64,000 nucleotides of DNA, taken from a virus. The translations under genes were made by a program, and so were the position numbers. The notes under the pieces are model-generated. The model was not told the DNA's origin. It ran no database searches and saw only the letters and a program-made list of their open reading frames with translations. The stretch lies in the IMG/VR virus record IMGVR_UViG_3300020470_000460, positions 1-64,000 of that record. One strand, given 5' to 3'. Below, piece after piece: positions 32,840 to 42,780 of this stretch (position 1 is the first letter of the stretch; every line of letters begins with the position of its first letter).

Positions 32840-33649
32840 TTAACCGTAAAATTCATGTACAACTACGACACCTTCACGACCTCTTGCACCACGTCCACCT
32901 TCTCTACATCCATTACCACCTGATCCCCAGGCAGCATGTGATTGGTGTCTATGTGCATAGTTTTGCTGTTGGTGAGATGCAGGTTGTCCTCCACCCCAAT
33001 ATGATTTACCACATGTGTGGTTACCATAAGTGTAATGAGATCCGTGTCCTGATCCCCCTCCACCGTAAATATTTAGTGATCCACCTGATCCGTTACCACC
33101 ATATCCTCCTGCATGTTGCTGAGAACAGTTAGCACCGATTCCTCTTGAAGCACTACAGTATCCACCGAATGACGATGAGTTTCCGTTACCACCACATCCA
33201 GCGTAATTAGTACCACCACCAGGATTACCTACTGTAACAGATACAGATGATACGTTAGTTACATCTATCTGTCTTTGTGCTGTACCTCCAGCACCACCTG
33301 ATTCCATGAATCCAGATCCACCTCCACCAGCACCAGTTACAGTCACCATAATGGTTTTAACATCAGATGGTTTATACCATGTACCGTTACCAGTCCAGAC
33401 CTGCATAGATCTAACACCAGAAGCAGATGATAAAGTACCCCAAGTGAGTGCTGACCCATTAGTTGAGATATATTCATCAGTGTGACCTGATGGATTGGGG
33501 AGAATATATGCAGACGAACCTGCTAATGTACCACTAATTTCTATGTCTTGTACATTAAGAGTACCATTGGCAGTGATACCCCCACTCGTGAAAGTAAACC
33601 CTCCAATACCACCTACGTCTTTTATAGCTCCCAGGTTTAACTGTGCCAT
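32840..33649 (-). CDS. Glycine-rich tail-fibre adhesin, copy 1 (promoter-proximal)
   Basis: 269-aa paralogue; first of the three in the direction of transcription. N-terminal MAQLNLGAIKDVGGIGGF is unlike the others, but MQVWTGNGTWYKPSD, the Gly-rich region and GARGREGVVVVHEFYG are alike. A GATAAATA late box lies ~25 nt upstream, which suits structural expression. It is 3 nt from copy 2, so the trio is one transcription unit. Confidence 0.82.
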   Translation of the reverse strand: MAQLNLGAIKDVGGIGGFTFTSGGITANGTLNVQDIEISGTLAGSSAYILPNPSGHTDEYISTNGSALTWGTLSSASGVRSMQVWTGNGTWYKPSDVKTIMVTVTGAGGGGSGFMESGGAGGTAQRQIDVTNVSSVSVTVGNPGGGTNYAGCGGNGNSSSFGGYCSASRGIGANCSQQHAGGYGGNGSGGSLNIYGGGGSGHGSHYTYGNHTCGKSYWGGGQPASHQQQNYAHRHQSHAAWGSGGNGCREGGRGARGREGVVVVHEFYG

Positions 33650-33673
33650 ACTAAACTACTACCTGTATGTTTC

Positions 33674-33681
33674 TATTTATC
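33674..33681 (-). promoter_or_regulatory. Late promoter (GATAAATA) for the adhesin trio
   Basis: Reads GATAAATA on the minus strand, 25 nt before the start at 33649. The next gene upstream ends at 33687. Confidence 0.55.
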
Positions 33682-33686
33682 ATTAT

Positions 33687-34304
33687 TTATATCAGATATT
33701 TACCACCGTGTCCTTGATTCTGAGCAAAGGGATTATGTTCACTTATGTCTAAGCAACTACTCATACCCTCAAAATCAGCAGACAAATTGAATGCGATAGA
33801 TATCCTATCATCATCACTCTCATTCTCAGTCACGTCATGCTCCAACCATGATGGGAAATATATTAATGTCCCTGGTTGTGGTTCGATTTCGTGATAATCT
33901 AAACCATCATTAAAATACTCATGATCTCTTTGCACTTGGACTAATGGACCTCTAGGATCCCAAAATCTTATGCTACCTGAGTATTTAGGCACCTTCACAT
34001 AGTATACTCCTGATAATAATATATTAGTATCAGCATGTAAATGCCTCTTATTACTAGCACCTTTAGGGTTTATATTACACCAAGAGTATACACACAAATC
34101 CTTTAATGGTTTGTCCTCTCTAAATGGACAATTAGCAGCAATAAGATCTACCCAATCCCTATTATAAAACAAATCACCCTGATAACCTCCATTACTGGAG
34201 TAAGGGTGATTAGGTTCAGTCTTAGAGAAATTATATATCTCTTCTGCTAACTTATCATTGTCAAAATCAATTCTCTTAATCCAGAGAGGGGTGCCAAATA
34301 TCAT
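33687..34304 (-). CDS. 2OG-Fe(II) oxygenase between fibre genes
   Basis: The 205-aa protein begins with GTPLWIKRID, has H88-L-H90 (RHLHADTNIL) before LSGVYYVKVP, H156 in FPSWLEHDV and Arg167 in DRISIAFNL. These are PF13759-like and closely match the oxygenase at 25773-26459. Being flanked by fibre genes makes a structural-protein substrate more likely than for the others; that is inference. Confidence 0.87.
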   Translation of the reverse strand: MIFGTPLWIKRIDFDNDKLAEEIYNFSKTEPNHPYSSNGGYQGDLFYNRDWVDLIAANCPFREDKPLKDLCVYSWCNINPKGASNKRHLHADTNILLSGVYYVKVPKYSGSIRFWDPRGPLVQVQRDHEYFNDGLDYHEIEPQPGTLIYFPSWLEHDVTENESDDDRISIAFNLSADFEGMSSCLDISEHNPFAQNQGHGGKYLI

Positions 34305-34318
34305 AATAAAAAAATTAA

Positions 34319-35194
34319 TTAACTAAAGTTTCGATAATGTCCTAGGACTACAAATTCTTCGTTATCATCTTGGTTTTTAGGTACCTTATCTATAATAAGG
34401 AAGTCACACATAGCATAGTCATTACCCATACTTGGACCTCCTCTGGTTGTGCACCATTCAATAGGACAGTTTACACCAAGAATACTTATAGAGGATGGTA
34501 ATCCGTTAGCACCTGCATTCTCACAAATAACTCTAAAGTGATATAAACTACCATCACCATTGTGCTCATCCATATCAGTGAGATTTAATCTCCAGTTACC
34601 ACCACCATTTCTTGTAACATATATTGTGTTACCATTGTTAATACTATGAGTTACATCACCACTATACTCAGCATAAAACTTACAATGCTCTTTACGACCA
34701 CCTGAGAAGTGCATTCCAGTTGATCTAAAATCTTCAGTTATTATATCTACAACCTCAAGGTTTAACATGTCATCACCACCGAGGATATTCCACGTGGCAT
34801 TATTTTCAATCGTGACAGTATAACCGTTTGCAATAGTAATAGGACCTGCTGAGAAACCGTTGGTGAATTCCACACCACCGTTAGCAACTGGACCTATAGT
34901 TAAATTCTCTTCAATAGTAGTGCCGTTAGTCCTAATTATACTATTCTCACCAACACTTGGACCTCCTCCACCTACGTCCGTCCAACCTGGAACACCCTGA
35001 GCAGCATCTTGCTTATAGATCTGTGCCATGTCCTCGGTACTATTATACACAATGGTACCATAGGCAGGTGTGCCCAATGCTGTTACTGCTGATTGGTTAA
35101 GAGCAGGTAGATTGAGTTGCTCTGTCAACTGTAGTGCCTCCATTATGGCACGAGTTGAAGCATCAATCTGATTTCCAATTATCTTGGTGGACAT
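34319..35194 (-). CDS. Virion structural / short fibre protein, 291 aa
   Basis: N-terminal helical start (STKIIGNQIDASTRAIMEAL), then beta-rich Gly/Asn/Thr-rich sequence with a GTIVYNSTED motif often seen at fibre heads. The C-terminal ~110 residues (SIEY..KDQDDNEEFVVLGHYRN) form a distinct domain of unknown type. A CTAAATA late box at 35211-35217 precedes it. Probably part of a tail fibre or attachment device. Confidence 0.65.
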   Translation of the reverse strand: MSTKIIGNQIDASTRAIMEALQLTEQLNLPALNQSAVTALGTPAYGTIVYNSTEDMAQIYKQDAAQGVPGWTDVGGGGPSVGENSIIRTNGTTIEENLTIGPVANGGVEFTNGFSAGPITIANGYTVTIENNATWNILGGDDMLNLEVVDIITEDFRSTGMHFSGGRKEHCKFYAEYSGDVTHSINNGNTIYVTRNGGGNWRLNLTDMDEHNGDGSLYHFRVICENAGANGLPSSISILGVNCPIEWCTTRGGPSMGNDYAMCDFLIIDKVPKNQDDNEEFVVLGHYRNFS

Positions 35195-35210
35195 GATTAC
35201 CCTTTTATAC

Positions 35211-35217
35211 TATTTAG
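35211..35217 (-). promoter_or_regulatory. Late promoter (CTAAATA)
   Basis: CTAAATA on the minus strand, 17 nt before the start at 35194. Slightly closer than the others. Confidence 0.5.
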
Positions 35218-35219
35218 TT

Positions 35220-38200
35220 TTATATAACGAGTTCACGTATCTGTATGTTATCTCCTGTCTGTGGTGTAGTGCCAACAGAGAAGTCTACAGAGTTTGCAGT
35301 AACAGTATAATCAACACCAGGAACTTGAGCAACACCATTTAGGAATACTAAGAGTGAATATGCTGTATGTCCAGGAGATATGGCAAATGATGTAGCAACA
35401 CCATTACCTGTATACATGACACCGTTGTTACTATTAGTAACACCAGTTGCAAGGGTATACTTATCTGCACATCCATACTTACCAGTCACATCTATATCAC
35501 CTGTAATTGCTACATTACCTGTGATCCTCATTCTATTAAGTGCGTCTGGTGCTTCACCAATACCATAATGAGTCACACCTGAGAACCTATTAGATGTAAT
35601 AGGTGCAGTATCACTTAGACCAAACTTATACCAAGTACCTGAGTCATATATCCAACCTAGGTATGTTCCTGGAGTCCAGTCTACATTATAACAAATATCA
35701 CCAGTGTTGAATGCTGATCCTGCGGTTACTGTTGGATTACCAGTACCATCATCCTCAGCAAGGAATGTATTCTTCAAAACAGTACCATCATCGTTAGATA
35801 AGGTAAAGTTTAGTGTCTGCAATGTATCCTGAGAAGTTATCTTCTTCTGGAATGTAGCAGGACCAGAGAATACTGATTCCAACTGGTTAGATGCACCACC
35901 GATAACAGTCAATTTATCAGTAAGCACAATCTCACTGAAGGTCTCAATAGTTGTACCTTCTTCACCCAACACGTTAAGTTGAGCAATATCTTCGTTAGTG
36001 ATCTGACCTGTAACTGGGTTAATAACCTGGTTACCAACAAACAACTCACCATCACTGTTAACACCAGAGTAGTATGCAACACCCGCAGATTCTTTAAGTG
36101 ACTGTGATAGTCTGACCTGTGCTGGTGTTAATACTTCTACCTGTGTAGATGGGAATGCAGTTGAGTAGTTACCTGGACCAAATCCAAGATACTCAAACGT
36201 GTGACCTGATGCTCTGAGAATTGAGTATCTTCGTAACTCACAGAGTAGAGGTTGTACTGAGTTATCAGCATTCAACTTCAGTGCAATCTTTCTTTCTTCA
36301 GCATCACCTAGTCTTGCAGTAACACTAATACCATTCAATACGTTAGATGTAGTGTTATATCCTAGGTTATTCTCTGTCTCCAGTAAGAAGAACTGTGATG
36401 TCTCTTTAGTAAGAGATCTTTGTGTGTCCTCATTAGGAGTAGGAGATGCACCGTCAGTAGTAGTAACAACACCAAGTGTTTCATTACTTGCTATAGATAC
36501 TGCTGCTGATGGGTCTGCTACTGGGTTGTCTCTGTCAAATGCAGGATATAAGTCTACAACTGCCTGAGAGAATGCGAAGTCATTAAAGTTAGACGTTGAT
36601 GGTGCTACACTAGCATTAAGTAACGTCAAATAATATATACCGTCAGTCACACCCTTAACAAACGTTTGATGTGTCTCTACAGCATATATGTAATATGCTT
36701 TGGTATATGCTGGGCTATTGGTTTCACTACTTCGTGGTTGGACAACAAAACCTGTGATAGGTGCTCTAGGTACGGGAAATGCGTCCTTGTCCAATACATA
36801 GCGGTACCTGTAAATCCTGTCAACAAGGTTTCTAGCATCGGGTACCCTCCTTATAAAGGTAGTAGGTGTGAATCCAAGGTTTTGATATATGCTATTTGCT
36901 TGTAGTGTTGTGTATATGGTATTAGCAGATCCATCTACTTGTAAATACCACTGACTATTAACACTATCCCATTTAACTGGGTTGTCATCGTCACCTGCTT
37001 TAGTACCTGTTACCAATGGTCCTGAAGGACTTATATCAGCATAGTGCGTAGTAGGTTCACTTGCTCCACTGGCAATTAAGAGCACATACAGGCGATCTGG
37101 GGTATTAACGTCATCACGTCTAGCACCCACAGTATAGCCTTGTACTTTCGCTGGTGGTTTGCCAGTTTCTACAGTATATCCATATAAAAATAGTTTTGTC
37201 GGGTCTGCAACACTCTTAGTCTTATTGATATCAATAGTAACCCAGTTGATTGATATCTCTGATACATCACTTAAAGACTTAGGTGGTATTACATGTGTAA
37301 CTTGCCCTGCTTTATCTTTCGTAAATGCTGCACTCTTAAAGCCTTTAGATCGGAGAGAAGTGTTACCAAAGTTTGAGTTCGAGTTGGTAATCGAGAGATC
37401 TCCTCCGCTGTCAGCGAAGAAATGGTCTCCAAATCCGACAGCGAATACTGAGACGACTTGGATGAATGCGTCGTTAGATGCGTAGATGTGTCTGTGTCGC
37501 CAACCTTTTCTGTATTTGGCGAGTCCATTAATATGAGCACCAGATCCCGCAGCTTGGGGTTCATATGCTCCAGTAGTTTGGTTGTATATGACGAATGCTC
37601 TGTCATCTTTCTGTAGGGAGATTCCAGTAAACTGGGCAACAACCATTGACTTGAAACCTGTTGCTTGACTACCATCAGCATGCATACCATTGATACCCCA
37701 TACTGATCTTAGAGAGCAGTTGAAGACATATGGTGAGGCAGAGTCAACCGTATCAATCTCGACCTTGACTAGTACATTATTACCCAGTGCGTTACCTGAT
37801 GGCTCGGAAGACATCTGGTATGTAAATTGGTTACCTTGTGCACTGGTTACCAGGAAACTACCATTATAGAGGAGAGCATCTTGGTCAGTAGGACCAGTAA
37901 CACCAGATATATTAACAGCGACACCCACGGAGAACCCATGATTCTTCGGGTTACCGAGTTCATCAACTGTAAATGCTGTTGCAGTTTGTCCATTTCTTAT
38001 GATCTGTGATACTGCAAATTCATCAGAGATCGGACCTACAATTCTGTTTTCCTCGACCCTTGCTTGCATCTGGTCTTGAGAAACAATACCAGAGGTGTCA
38101 GGAATTACAGCGTATCCTTTTGATATCTTTTGGTAATATAATTCTAGATCTTCTACGTTAGCAAACTCAAAACACGTGAGTTTATGGTGTGAGAAGTTTG

Positions 38201-38792
38201 GTGCAATCTGTGCTAAGTCATCACGATAGTATACTCCAGTATTATCACCATCAAAGAATGACTGTTGCCAGAAATAGCAACCACCAGTTAGTTTGAATAT
38301 ACCAGCAGGGACTGGTTCGTTAGCAGCAGTTATGCCCAGTGATCCTTGTACTGTAGGATAAGGTACATACTTAGGTACAATTTTCGTTCTTCTAAGGTCA
38401 GATCCGACGACGGAACAACCTCTGGGGACGACAATGCCACCACGAGTCGAATTGAATTTATAAAGTTCGTTAGAAGCACTGGTCAGATCAAAGTTGGTAT
38501 TCTCATTAAATGGTTGGATCTGGTTATAGTCTGATATACCAGGTCTGTTATCTACCACATATTCTGATGGATAGAGATAGATACTGAATGCGTCGAATTC
38601 GTCGTTTGAAAGACCAACTCTATATGAAAATCGTGCTACCTCAAGGAAAGCACGTTGTAACGTCTTAAAAGGACGCAAAGCAGAGTTACCTCGGTTATCG
38701 TATGCATCCGATGCATCAAAATCGTCGGGGTTAACGTAGATAATACGTCCTGTCCTCGACGTAATGATATTTTTAAGACGAGTAAGTGCCAT
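35220..38792 (-). CDS. Large virion structural / fibre protein, 1190 aa
   Basis: The N-terminus (MALTRLKNIITSRTGRIIYV) and first ~250 residues resemble the cyanophage large tail-associated protein with a beta-helix-like middle; Gly/Asn/Thr-rich beta repeats follow. The C-terminal third turns into fibre-like sequence ending QTGDNIQIRELVI. No T4 counterpart by sequence. A late box (38814-38820) precedes the start by 22 nt. Its size and company with three other fibre genes suggest a long distal or receptor-contact protein. Confidence 0.75.
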   Translation of the reverse strand: MALTRLKNIITSRTGRIIYVNPDDFDASDAYDNRGNSALRPFKTLQRAFLEVARFSYRVGLSNDEFDAFSIYLYPSEYVVDNRPGISDYNQIQPFNENTNFDLTSASNELYKFNSTRGGIVVPRGCSVVGSDLRRTKIVPKYVPYPTVQGSLGITAANEPVPAGIFKLTGGCYFWQQSFFDGDNTGVYYRDDLAQIAPNFSHHKLTCFEFANVEDLELYYQKISKGYAVIPDTSGIVSQDQMQARVEENRIVGPISDEFAVSQIIRNGQTATAFTVDELGNPKNHGFSVGVAVNISGVTGPTDQDALLYNGSFLVTSAQGNQFTYQMSSEPSGNALGNNVLVKVEIDTVDSASPYVFNCSLRSVWGINGMHADGSQATGFKSMVVAQFTGISLQKDDRAFVIYNQTTGAYEPQAAGSGAHINGLAKYRKGWRHRHIYASNDAFIQVVSVFAVGFGDHFFADSGGDLSITNSNSNFGNTSLRSKGFKSAAFTKDKAGQVTHVIPPKSLSDVSEISINWVTIDINKTKSVADPTKLFLYGYTVETGKPPAKVQGYTVGARRDDVNTPDRLYVLLIASGASEPTTHYADISPSGPLVTGTKAGDDDNPVKWDSVNSQWYLQVDGSANTIYTTLQANSIYQNLGFTPTTFIRRVPDARNLVDRIYRYRYVLDKDAFPVPRAPITGFVVQPRSSETNSPAYTKAYYIYAVETHQTFVKGVTDGIYYLTLLNASVAPSTSNFNDFAFSQAVVDLYPAFDRDNPVADPSAAVSIASNETLGVVTTTDGASPTPNEDTQRSLTKETSQFFLLETENNLGYNTTSNVLNGISVTARLGDAEERKIALKLNADNSVQPLLCELRRYSILRASGHTFEYLGFGPGNYSTAFPSTQVEVLTPAQVRLSQSLKESAGVAYYSGVNSDGELFVGNQVINPVTGQITNEDIAQLNVLGEEGTTIETFSEIVLTDKLTVIGGASNQLESVFSGPATFQKKITSQDTLQTLNFTLSNDDGTVLKNTFLAEDDGTGNPTVTAGSAFNTGDICYNVDWTPGTYLGWIYDSGTWYKFGLSDTAPITSNRFSGVTHYGIGEAPDALNRMRITGNVAITGDIDVTGKYGCADKYTLATGVTNSNNGVMYTGNGVATSFAISPGHTAYSLLVFLNGVAQVPGVDYTVTANSVDFSVGTTPQTGDNIQIRELVI

Positions 38793-38813
38793 TTATTTGT
38801 AAACCTTACCTAG

Positions 38814-38820
38814 TATTTAG
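38814..38820 (-). promoter_or_regulatory. Late promoter (CTAAATA)
   Basis: CTAAATA on the minus strand, 22 nt before the start at 38792. Confidence 0.55.
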
Positions 38821-38827
38821 TAGGTGT

Positions 38828-41014
38828 TTAACCACCTGATTGTATCTTGGTCATGTTGATAACTTCATAGTCATCAGATGTTGTCTCAAATCCATTAAGG
38901 ACGTAACTAATATCACCCGCTGAAGAATAAACAAGTAGATTCTGACCAGGACCCACTATAATAGAGGTATTCTTATCGGTAGTATTTGCTGCTAAAGCAT
39001 TATCATATAAGAAATAATCTTCTGCTGAATACAGACCAGTTTGATCTGTATGAATGCCAGTACTGATAGTTGCCACATCAAATGTTAGTGCAGCACCACC
39101 TCCACCTCCTAACTGGGAGTCATTAATAGTAAGGGTATCAGATACAGCATGACCATATCCACCATCTATGACAGTGATAGTCGCTGCTCCAGATCCATCA
39201 ACTACAACTGTAAACTTAGAAGTAGTTAGATTTCCAGATCCACCTGTTGCATTAGGTGAAATACTTGCATAGGTACCTGCTGTCCTTGATGCATCAGCAG
39301 CACCAATACTATTGACGGACAATGCTTTACCAGTCCTGACAGTAGTTAAAATACGAGTACCATTGTTTAATGTAGGAGTATCATAGAATGAATCATCAGC
39401 AGCAAATGCCTGTGATCCTTCTCCTATACTTACCTTCAAATGACATGATGCTGGGTACCAATCTTGGACATATCCAAAAGGTCCAGCAGTAACACCACTT
39501 GCTTGAATAGTTTGAGTAGTAGCAGATATAGTGAATGTGTCAGCAGCAGCGAGTGCTTCACCCTTCACGTCATAGATATACAACTCATTATATGAAGGGT
39601 CATCGTTAATACTTGCAACGAAACCAACACCAGTTGTAGATCCAGCAGGGGATCCATCTGCATATATGTTTAAGTTTGCAGTCGTATCAACAGTGATATC
39701 AATAGCAGTATATGCTCCACTTGAACCAGCAGTACCTACCTTGCTGACTCCAGCAGTATATTCAGTACCTGATCCGTTTGTACCTTCTACATCGTCTGCT
39801 GAGAATTTCAGTGGGTAGTTAGTACAAGTAGAATCTTCTAAGTTATACTTGTATGTCCTATTAATATCATACTGGTTAATAGTTTGTATGATATGATCTG
39901 TTGCTCCAACACTAGTCTGTGATATCACATACTTGTTATCAATTGTTGCACCCTGTGATGTAACAAAGTTTAGAGGAACAGTAGCGTTAGATGAAGATCC
40001 AGTTACAGTCTCACCTTCACTGAAATAGTTTAGAAGATAAATTCCGTTGTCTGTTAATAGAGTTACGTTAACACCATCGTTGTGGTCAACGTCAGTTGTA
40101 CCATAACGTCCTCTTACAAGACTAAGGTCATTACCATTAACTTCAGATATTTGACACAACTCGTTGTCAATTATGACAATACCACCAGATGTAAATCCAG
40201 TAGAGTTAGCAACTGTTAAAACTGTATCACCAGCAACATAAGTCGCACCTTCAGCAATAGTTGAAACAGTAGCAGAAGCAGACCAAGCATTAATCTGACT
40301 ACCAGCAGGAATGGCAGCAGCAGTTGTACCCAGTTGTCCTCTTGTTATCTGTAACACATTGGTAGTAGTGTTAATACCAGAGTTGTTAATAGTTGAAACT
40401 TCACCACCTTGTAATGTACTAGGATCTGTGCCAATGGTTAGATACATACCATCTGCTAGACCTGTTGTCCTTGAGATGTTTACAGTTGTACCACCAGCAG
40501 CAATGTCTGCATACTCAGTCCAAACACCAATAGTAGCATTCATTCCCCTGAATGTTGCTGTGAAACCTGAAGTTGCTCCAGTTAATGTCTCACCACCAGT
40601 GAATGTACCTGCTTGGTTATCTCCATCAATTGCTGTGTTACTAATAGGTAATACTTTTACAAAGTAATCTACGTCATTAGTAGGTTTAAATACATCTAAT
40701 ATGGTAGCAGTAGCACCATTAGTAGTTGTAAATGTAGTACCTGGGATTGCTGCTGAATCTTGGAATCCAGGTTCCACGTTAATCTTGTATGCTGAAATAG
40801 GGTTACCCTTAGCAAATTTATATGTAGAGGTATTCGCTCCATCTAAATGCAACACTTGCTCATAATCACGAAGTGCTGCTCTGTATGCTAAGGCACCTGC
40901 TGTTTGGTTGCAAACATTCAAGACTGAACTTGCACTCCTAGTGATCGGTGTCCTATACAGAACTGTATTTGTAGTTGCACCAGGCTTGCTGGCGGCTAAT
41001 CTTCCTGCTGTCAT
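38828..41014 (-). CDS. Virion structural protein, 728 aa
   Basis: Begins MTAGRLAASKPGATTNTVLY and consists mostly of Thr/Ser/Gly/Ala-rich beta repeats (for example SASATVSTIAEGATYVAGDT). Such composition fits an elongated trimeric fibre or a beta-prism, but no domain is recognised. It follows the 447-aa gene after 1 nt and precedes the 1190-aa gene. Receptor or fibre function is inferred from context. Confidence 0.72.
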   Translation of the reverse strand: MTAGRLAASKPGATTNTVLYRTPITRSASSVLNVCNQTAGALAYRAALRDYEQVLHLDGANTSTYKFAKGNPISAYKINVEPGFQDSAAIPGTTFTTTNGATATILDVFKPTNDVDYFVKVLPISNTAIDGDNQAGTFTGGETLTGATSGFTATFRGMNATIGVWTEYADIAAGGTTVNISRTTGLADGMYLTIGTDPSTLQGGEVSTINNSGINTTTNVLQITRGQLGTTAAAIPAGSQINAWSASATVSTIAEGATYVAGDTVLTVANSTGFTSGGIVIIDNELCQISEVNGNDLSLVRGRYGTTDVDHNDGVNVTLLTDNGIYLLNYFSEGETVTGSSSNATVPLNFVTSQGATIDNKYVISQTSVGATDHIIQTINQYDINRTYKYNLEDSTCTNYPLKFSADDVEGTNGSGTEYTAGVSKVGTAGSSGAYTAIDITVDTTANLNIYADGSPAGSTTGVGFVASINDDPSYNELYIYDVKGEALAAADTFTISATTQTIQASGVTAGPFGYVQDWYPASCHLKVSIGEGSQAFAADDSFYDTPTLNNGTRILTTVRTGKALSVNSIGAADASRTAGTYASISPNATGGSGNLTTSKFTVVVDGSGAATITVIDGGYGHAVSDTLTINDSQLGGGGGAALTFDVATISTGIHTDQTGLYSAEDYFLYDNALAANTTDKNTSIIVGPGQNLLVYSSAGDISYVLNGFETTSDDYEVINMTKIQSGG

Positions 41015-41015
41015 T

Positions 41016-42359
41016 TTACCATCCAGACATAAAGTGTTGTTGTATTCTTAGTTGTCCTCCTAGGACAGGGGCTGCGAGTGCTCCACCGAATGTAATAGCA
41101 ACTTCACTAATGTTGTTAGTTGAAAGTAATGTTGCATCGGCATTTGGGAATTGAATTGTAACACTTTCGTTAATGTTACTAGTATCAATCGTGACGATTC
41201 CGTTAAGGTCGTCAGGATTATTTATCTTCATCAATTCCATCGTCTTGTTAGTCAGAGTCTGGGTCTTCTTCTCTGAAACAAGTATATTAGGATCAGAACC
41301 ATTATTCAATGGTGCTGTAACCTCATTATCTGGGAAACTAAAGACGTATGTCTGGTTATCCTCTATATTTGATAGATCGAATTGAATCTTTCTACCTTCT
41401 CCATCTGCGACATCAGTATCACAGAATACTGCACCTTTATAGACCTTATTAGATACAGTTTGAGCTGATGCTTCACCAACCACCTTAATGTTAAGGTCTG
41501 GCCATATCACAGTACGATCCTGCGTTAATTGTGAAGAATCAAATATTACATACCTGGTAGGGTTATTCTCATCATTTGAAGGGGTATTTGAGAATGTGGG
41601 GTTAACCAAGTTTTTATTAAAGACATTCTGCTCAGTAATGTCATCAAGTAGCGTAGATTGTGTATTAGCAGCACCAAAGTCAGGTAGTTTGTATGTGTGA
41701 GCACCTGGTGATTCCCATGCGTCAGTCTCAAACTTAGCAATCTTTGATGTATCTGTAGATCCAGTAATCTGTAACTCACTGTCCTTAATAAGGATAGTCT
41801 TGTTAGTTAAGGTCTGGAATGCGTCATTAGAAACTAGAGTAGTACTTGTGTTAGTACCTACATTAGGTAAGTCAAAACGACGTGTGCCTGACTGTGTAGA
41901 AATAGTATCTACGTTGAAATGTGCTCTCTTAGCAGGGTTTTGGTCACCTGCAAGATAGAATTGTGCGTCAGTTTGAATTAAATCACCATTAACAGTTAAA
42001 TAACCACTACCCTGTGGAGTAAATTCTATACTAGAAATTGCCGATGCAGTATCAATTGCTCTAATAATTAGAGTGCTTGATCCATCGGTATTCGCTCTTC
42101 TACTGTTATAGAGTGATGCACTACCAAAAGTAATACCTATTTCATCTACTGCTGACTGGTAGATTCCCGAATCTCGGTCAAGGTCAAAAGCTAATCCTGG
42201 TTGGGTCGCTGTTCCTGCACTAAGTCCTCTAAACAGTTGGTTAATCTTGGCCTTTCTGTTTGGTATTAGTGGATCAGAAATAACGATGGGAAGGATAGCT
42301 TCACCAGTTACGAGTCCATCTGCAATAGTTTCTAACTGGGATATCCGTTTAGTTGCCAC
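41016..42359 (-). CDS. Virion structural / fibre protein, 447 aa
   Basis: Begins MATKRISQLETIADGLVTGE, a known type of cyanophage fibre N-terminus that joins to the baseplate region, and continues as beta-rich repeats with several TLTNKT motifs. A TATAAATA late box (42388-42395) is 29 nt upstream. It heads the fibre operon. Confidence 0.75.
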   Translation of the reverse strand: MATKRISQLETIADGLVTGEAILPIVISDPLIPNRKAKINQLFRGLSAGTATQPGLAFDLDRDSGIYQSAVDEIGITFGSASLYNSRRANTDGSSTLIIRAIDTASAISSIEFTPQGSGYLTVNGDLIQTDAQFYLAGDQNPAKRAHFNVDTISTQSGTRRFDLPNVGTNTSTTLVSNDAFQTLTNKTILIKDSELQITGSTDTSKIAKFETDAWESPGAHTYKLPDFGAANTQSTLLDDITEQNVFNKNLVNPTFSNTPSNDENNPTRYVIFDSSQLTQDRTVIWPDLNIKVVGEASAQTVSNKVYKGAVFCDTDVADGEGRKIQFDLSNIEDNQTYVFSFPDNEVTAPLNNGSDPNILVSEKKTQTLTNKTMELMKINNPDDLNGIVTIDTSNINESVTIQFPNADATLLSTNNISEVAITFGGALAAPVLGGQLRIQQHFMSGW

Positions 42360-42387
42360 GAAATTTCAACACAATTTGCTACAGTTT

Positions 42388-42395
42388 TATTTATA
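42388..42395 (-). promoter_or_regulatory. Late promoter (TATAAATA) for the fibre operon
   Basis: Perfect TATAAATA on the minus strand, 29 nt before the start at 42359. Lies just inside or beyond the 42-aa gene's end. Confidence 0.65.
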
Positions 42396-42399
42396 CTAC

Positions 42400-42528
42400 T
42401 TACGACCTACCTTTTTCATTAGGTAAAAACTCGTAGGCAATAATTTTTGTATCATCTGTCCTGGTTCTAGGACCAAATCTTATAAATAGTGGTAGAATTA
42501 GGAACAACAAGATGAATTGAAAACTCAT
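42400..42528 (-). CDS. Small membrane-like protein, 42 aa
   Basis: The ATG at 42528 opens a 42-codon frame: MSFQFILLFLILPLFIRF is a hydrophobic segment long enough to span a membrane, followed by a charged tail with PRTRTDDTK. It overlaps a TATAAATA box of the opposite strand. Small hydrophobic cyanophage peptides are common; a membrane or holin-like role is possible but unsupported. Confidence 0.5.
   Translation of the reverse strand: MSFQFILLFLILPLFIRFGPRTRTDDTKIIAYEFLPNEKGRS
42481..42488 (+). promoter_or_regulatory. Late promoter (TATAAATA), plus strand
   Basis: A perfect TATAAATA on the plus strand lies 69 nt before the start of the 53-codon gene at 42558. It is divergent from the minus-strand late box at 42388-42395. 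Confidence 0.6.
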
Positions 42529-42557
42529 TTGTTATTGTTAACCAATTCGAGAAACCT

Positions 42558-42719
42558 ATGCATAACCTTAGACCGCAAAATCAATTAGCTGAGTGGAAGC
42601 ACTCTTCAGATCGTTGCTTAAACACACCACAGGATGAATTAATAGACGATTACTTCTCCTGTCTTATTGAGAGTGACAGCTATGAGCAAGAAAGACTCTG
42701 TAGACATTTGCTCTGCTAA
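42558..42719 (+). CDS. Small conserved-type protein on the plus strand, 53 aa
   Basis: The ATG at 42558 opens a 53-codon frame starting MHNLRPQNQLAEWKHSSDRC with further NTPQDELIDD and two C-terminal Cys. This opening is like small proteins I recall in cyanophages. It reads against the surrounding minus genes, has its own perfect late box 69 nt upstream, and is followed by an intrinsic terminator: a complete unit. Function unknown. Confidence 0.72.
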   Translation: MHNLRPQNQLAEWKHSSDRCLNTPQDELIDDYFSCLIESDSYEQERLCRHLLC

Positions 42720-42780
42720 CTCTGGAGTGTTTTTATCTTTTTCCCCTATGCAACAGCGGCTATCGTTATGTGTAGTTTCT

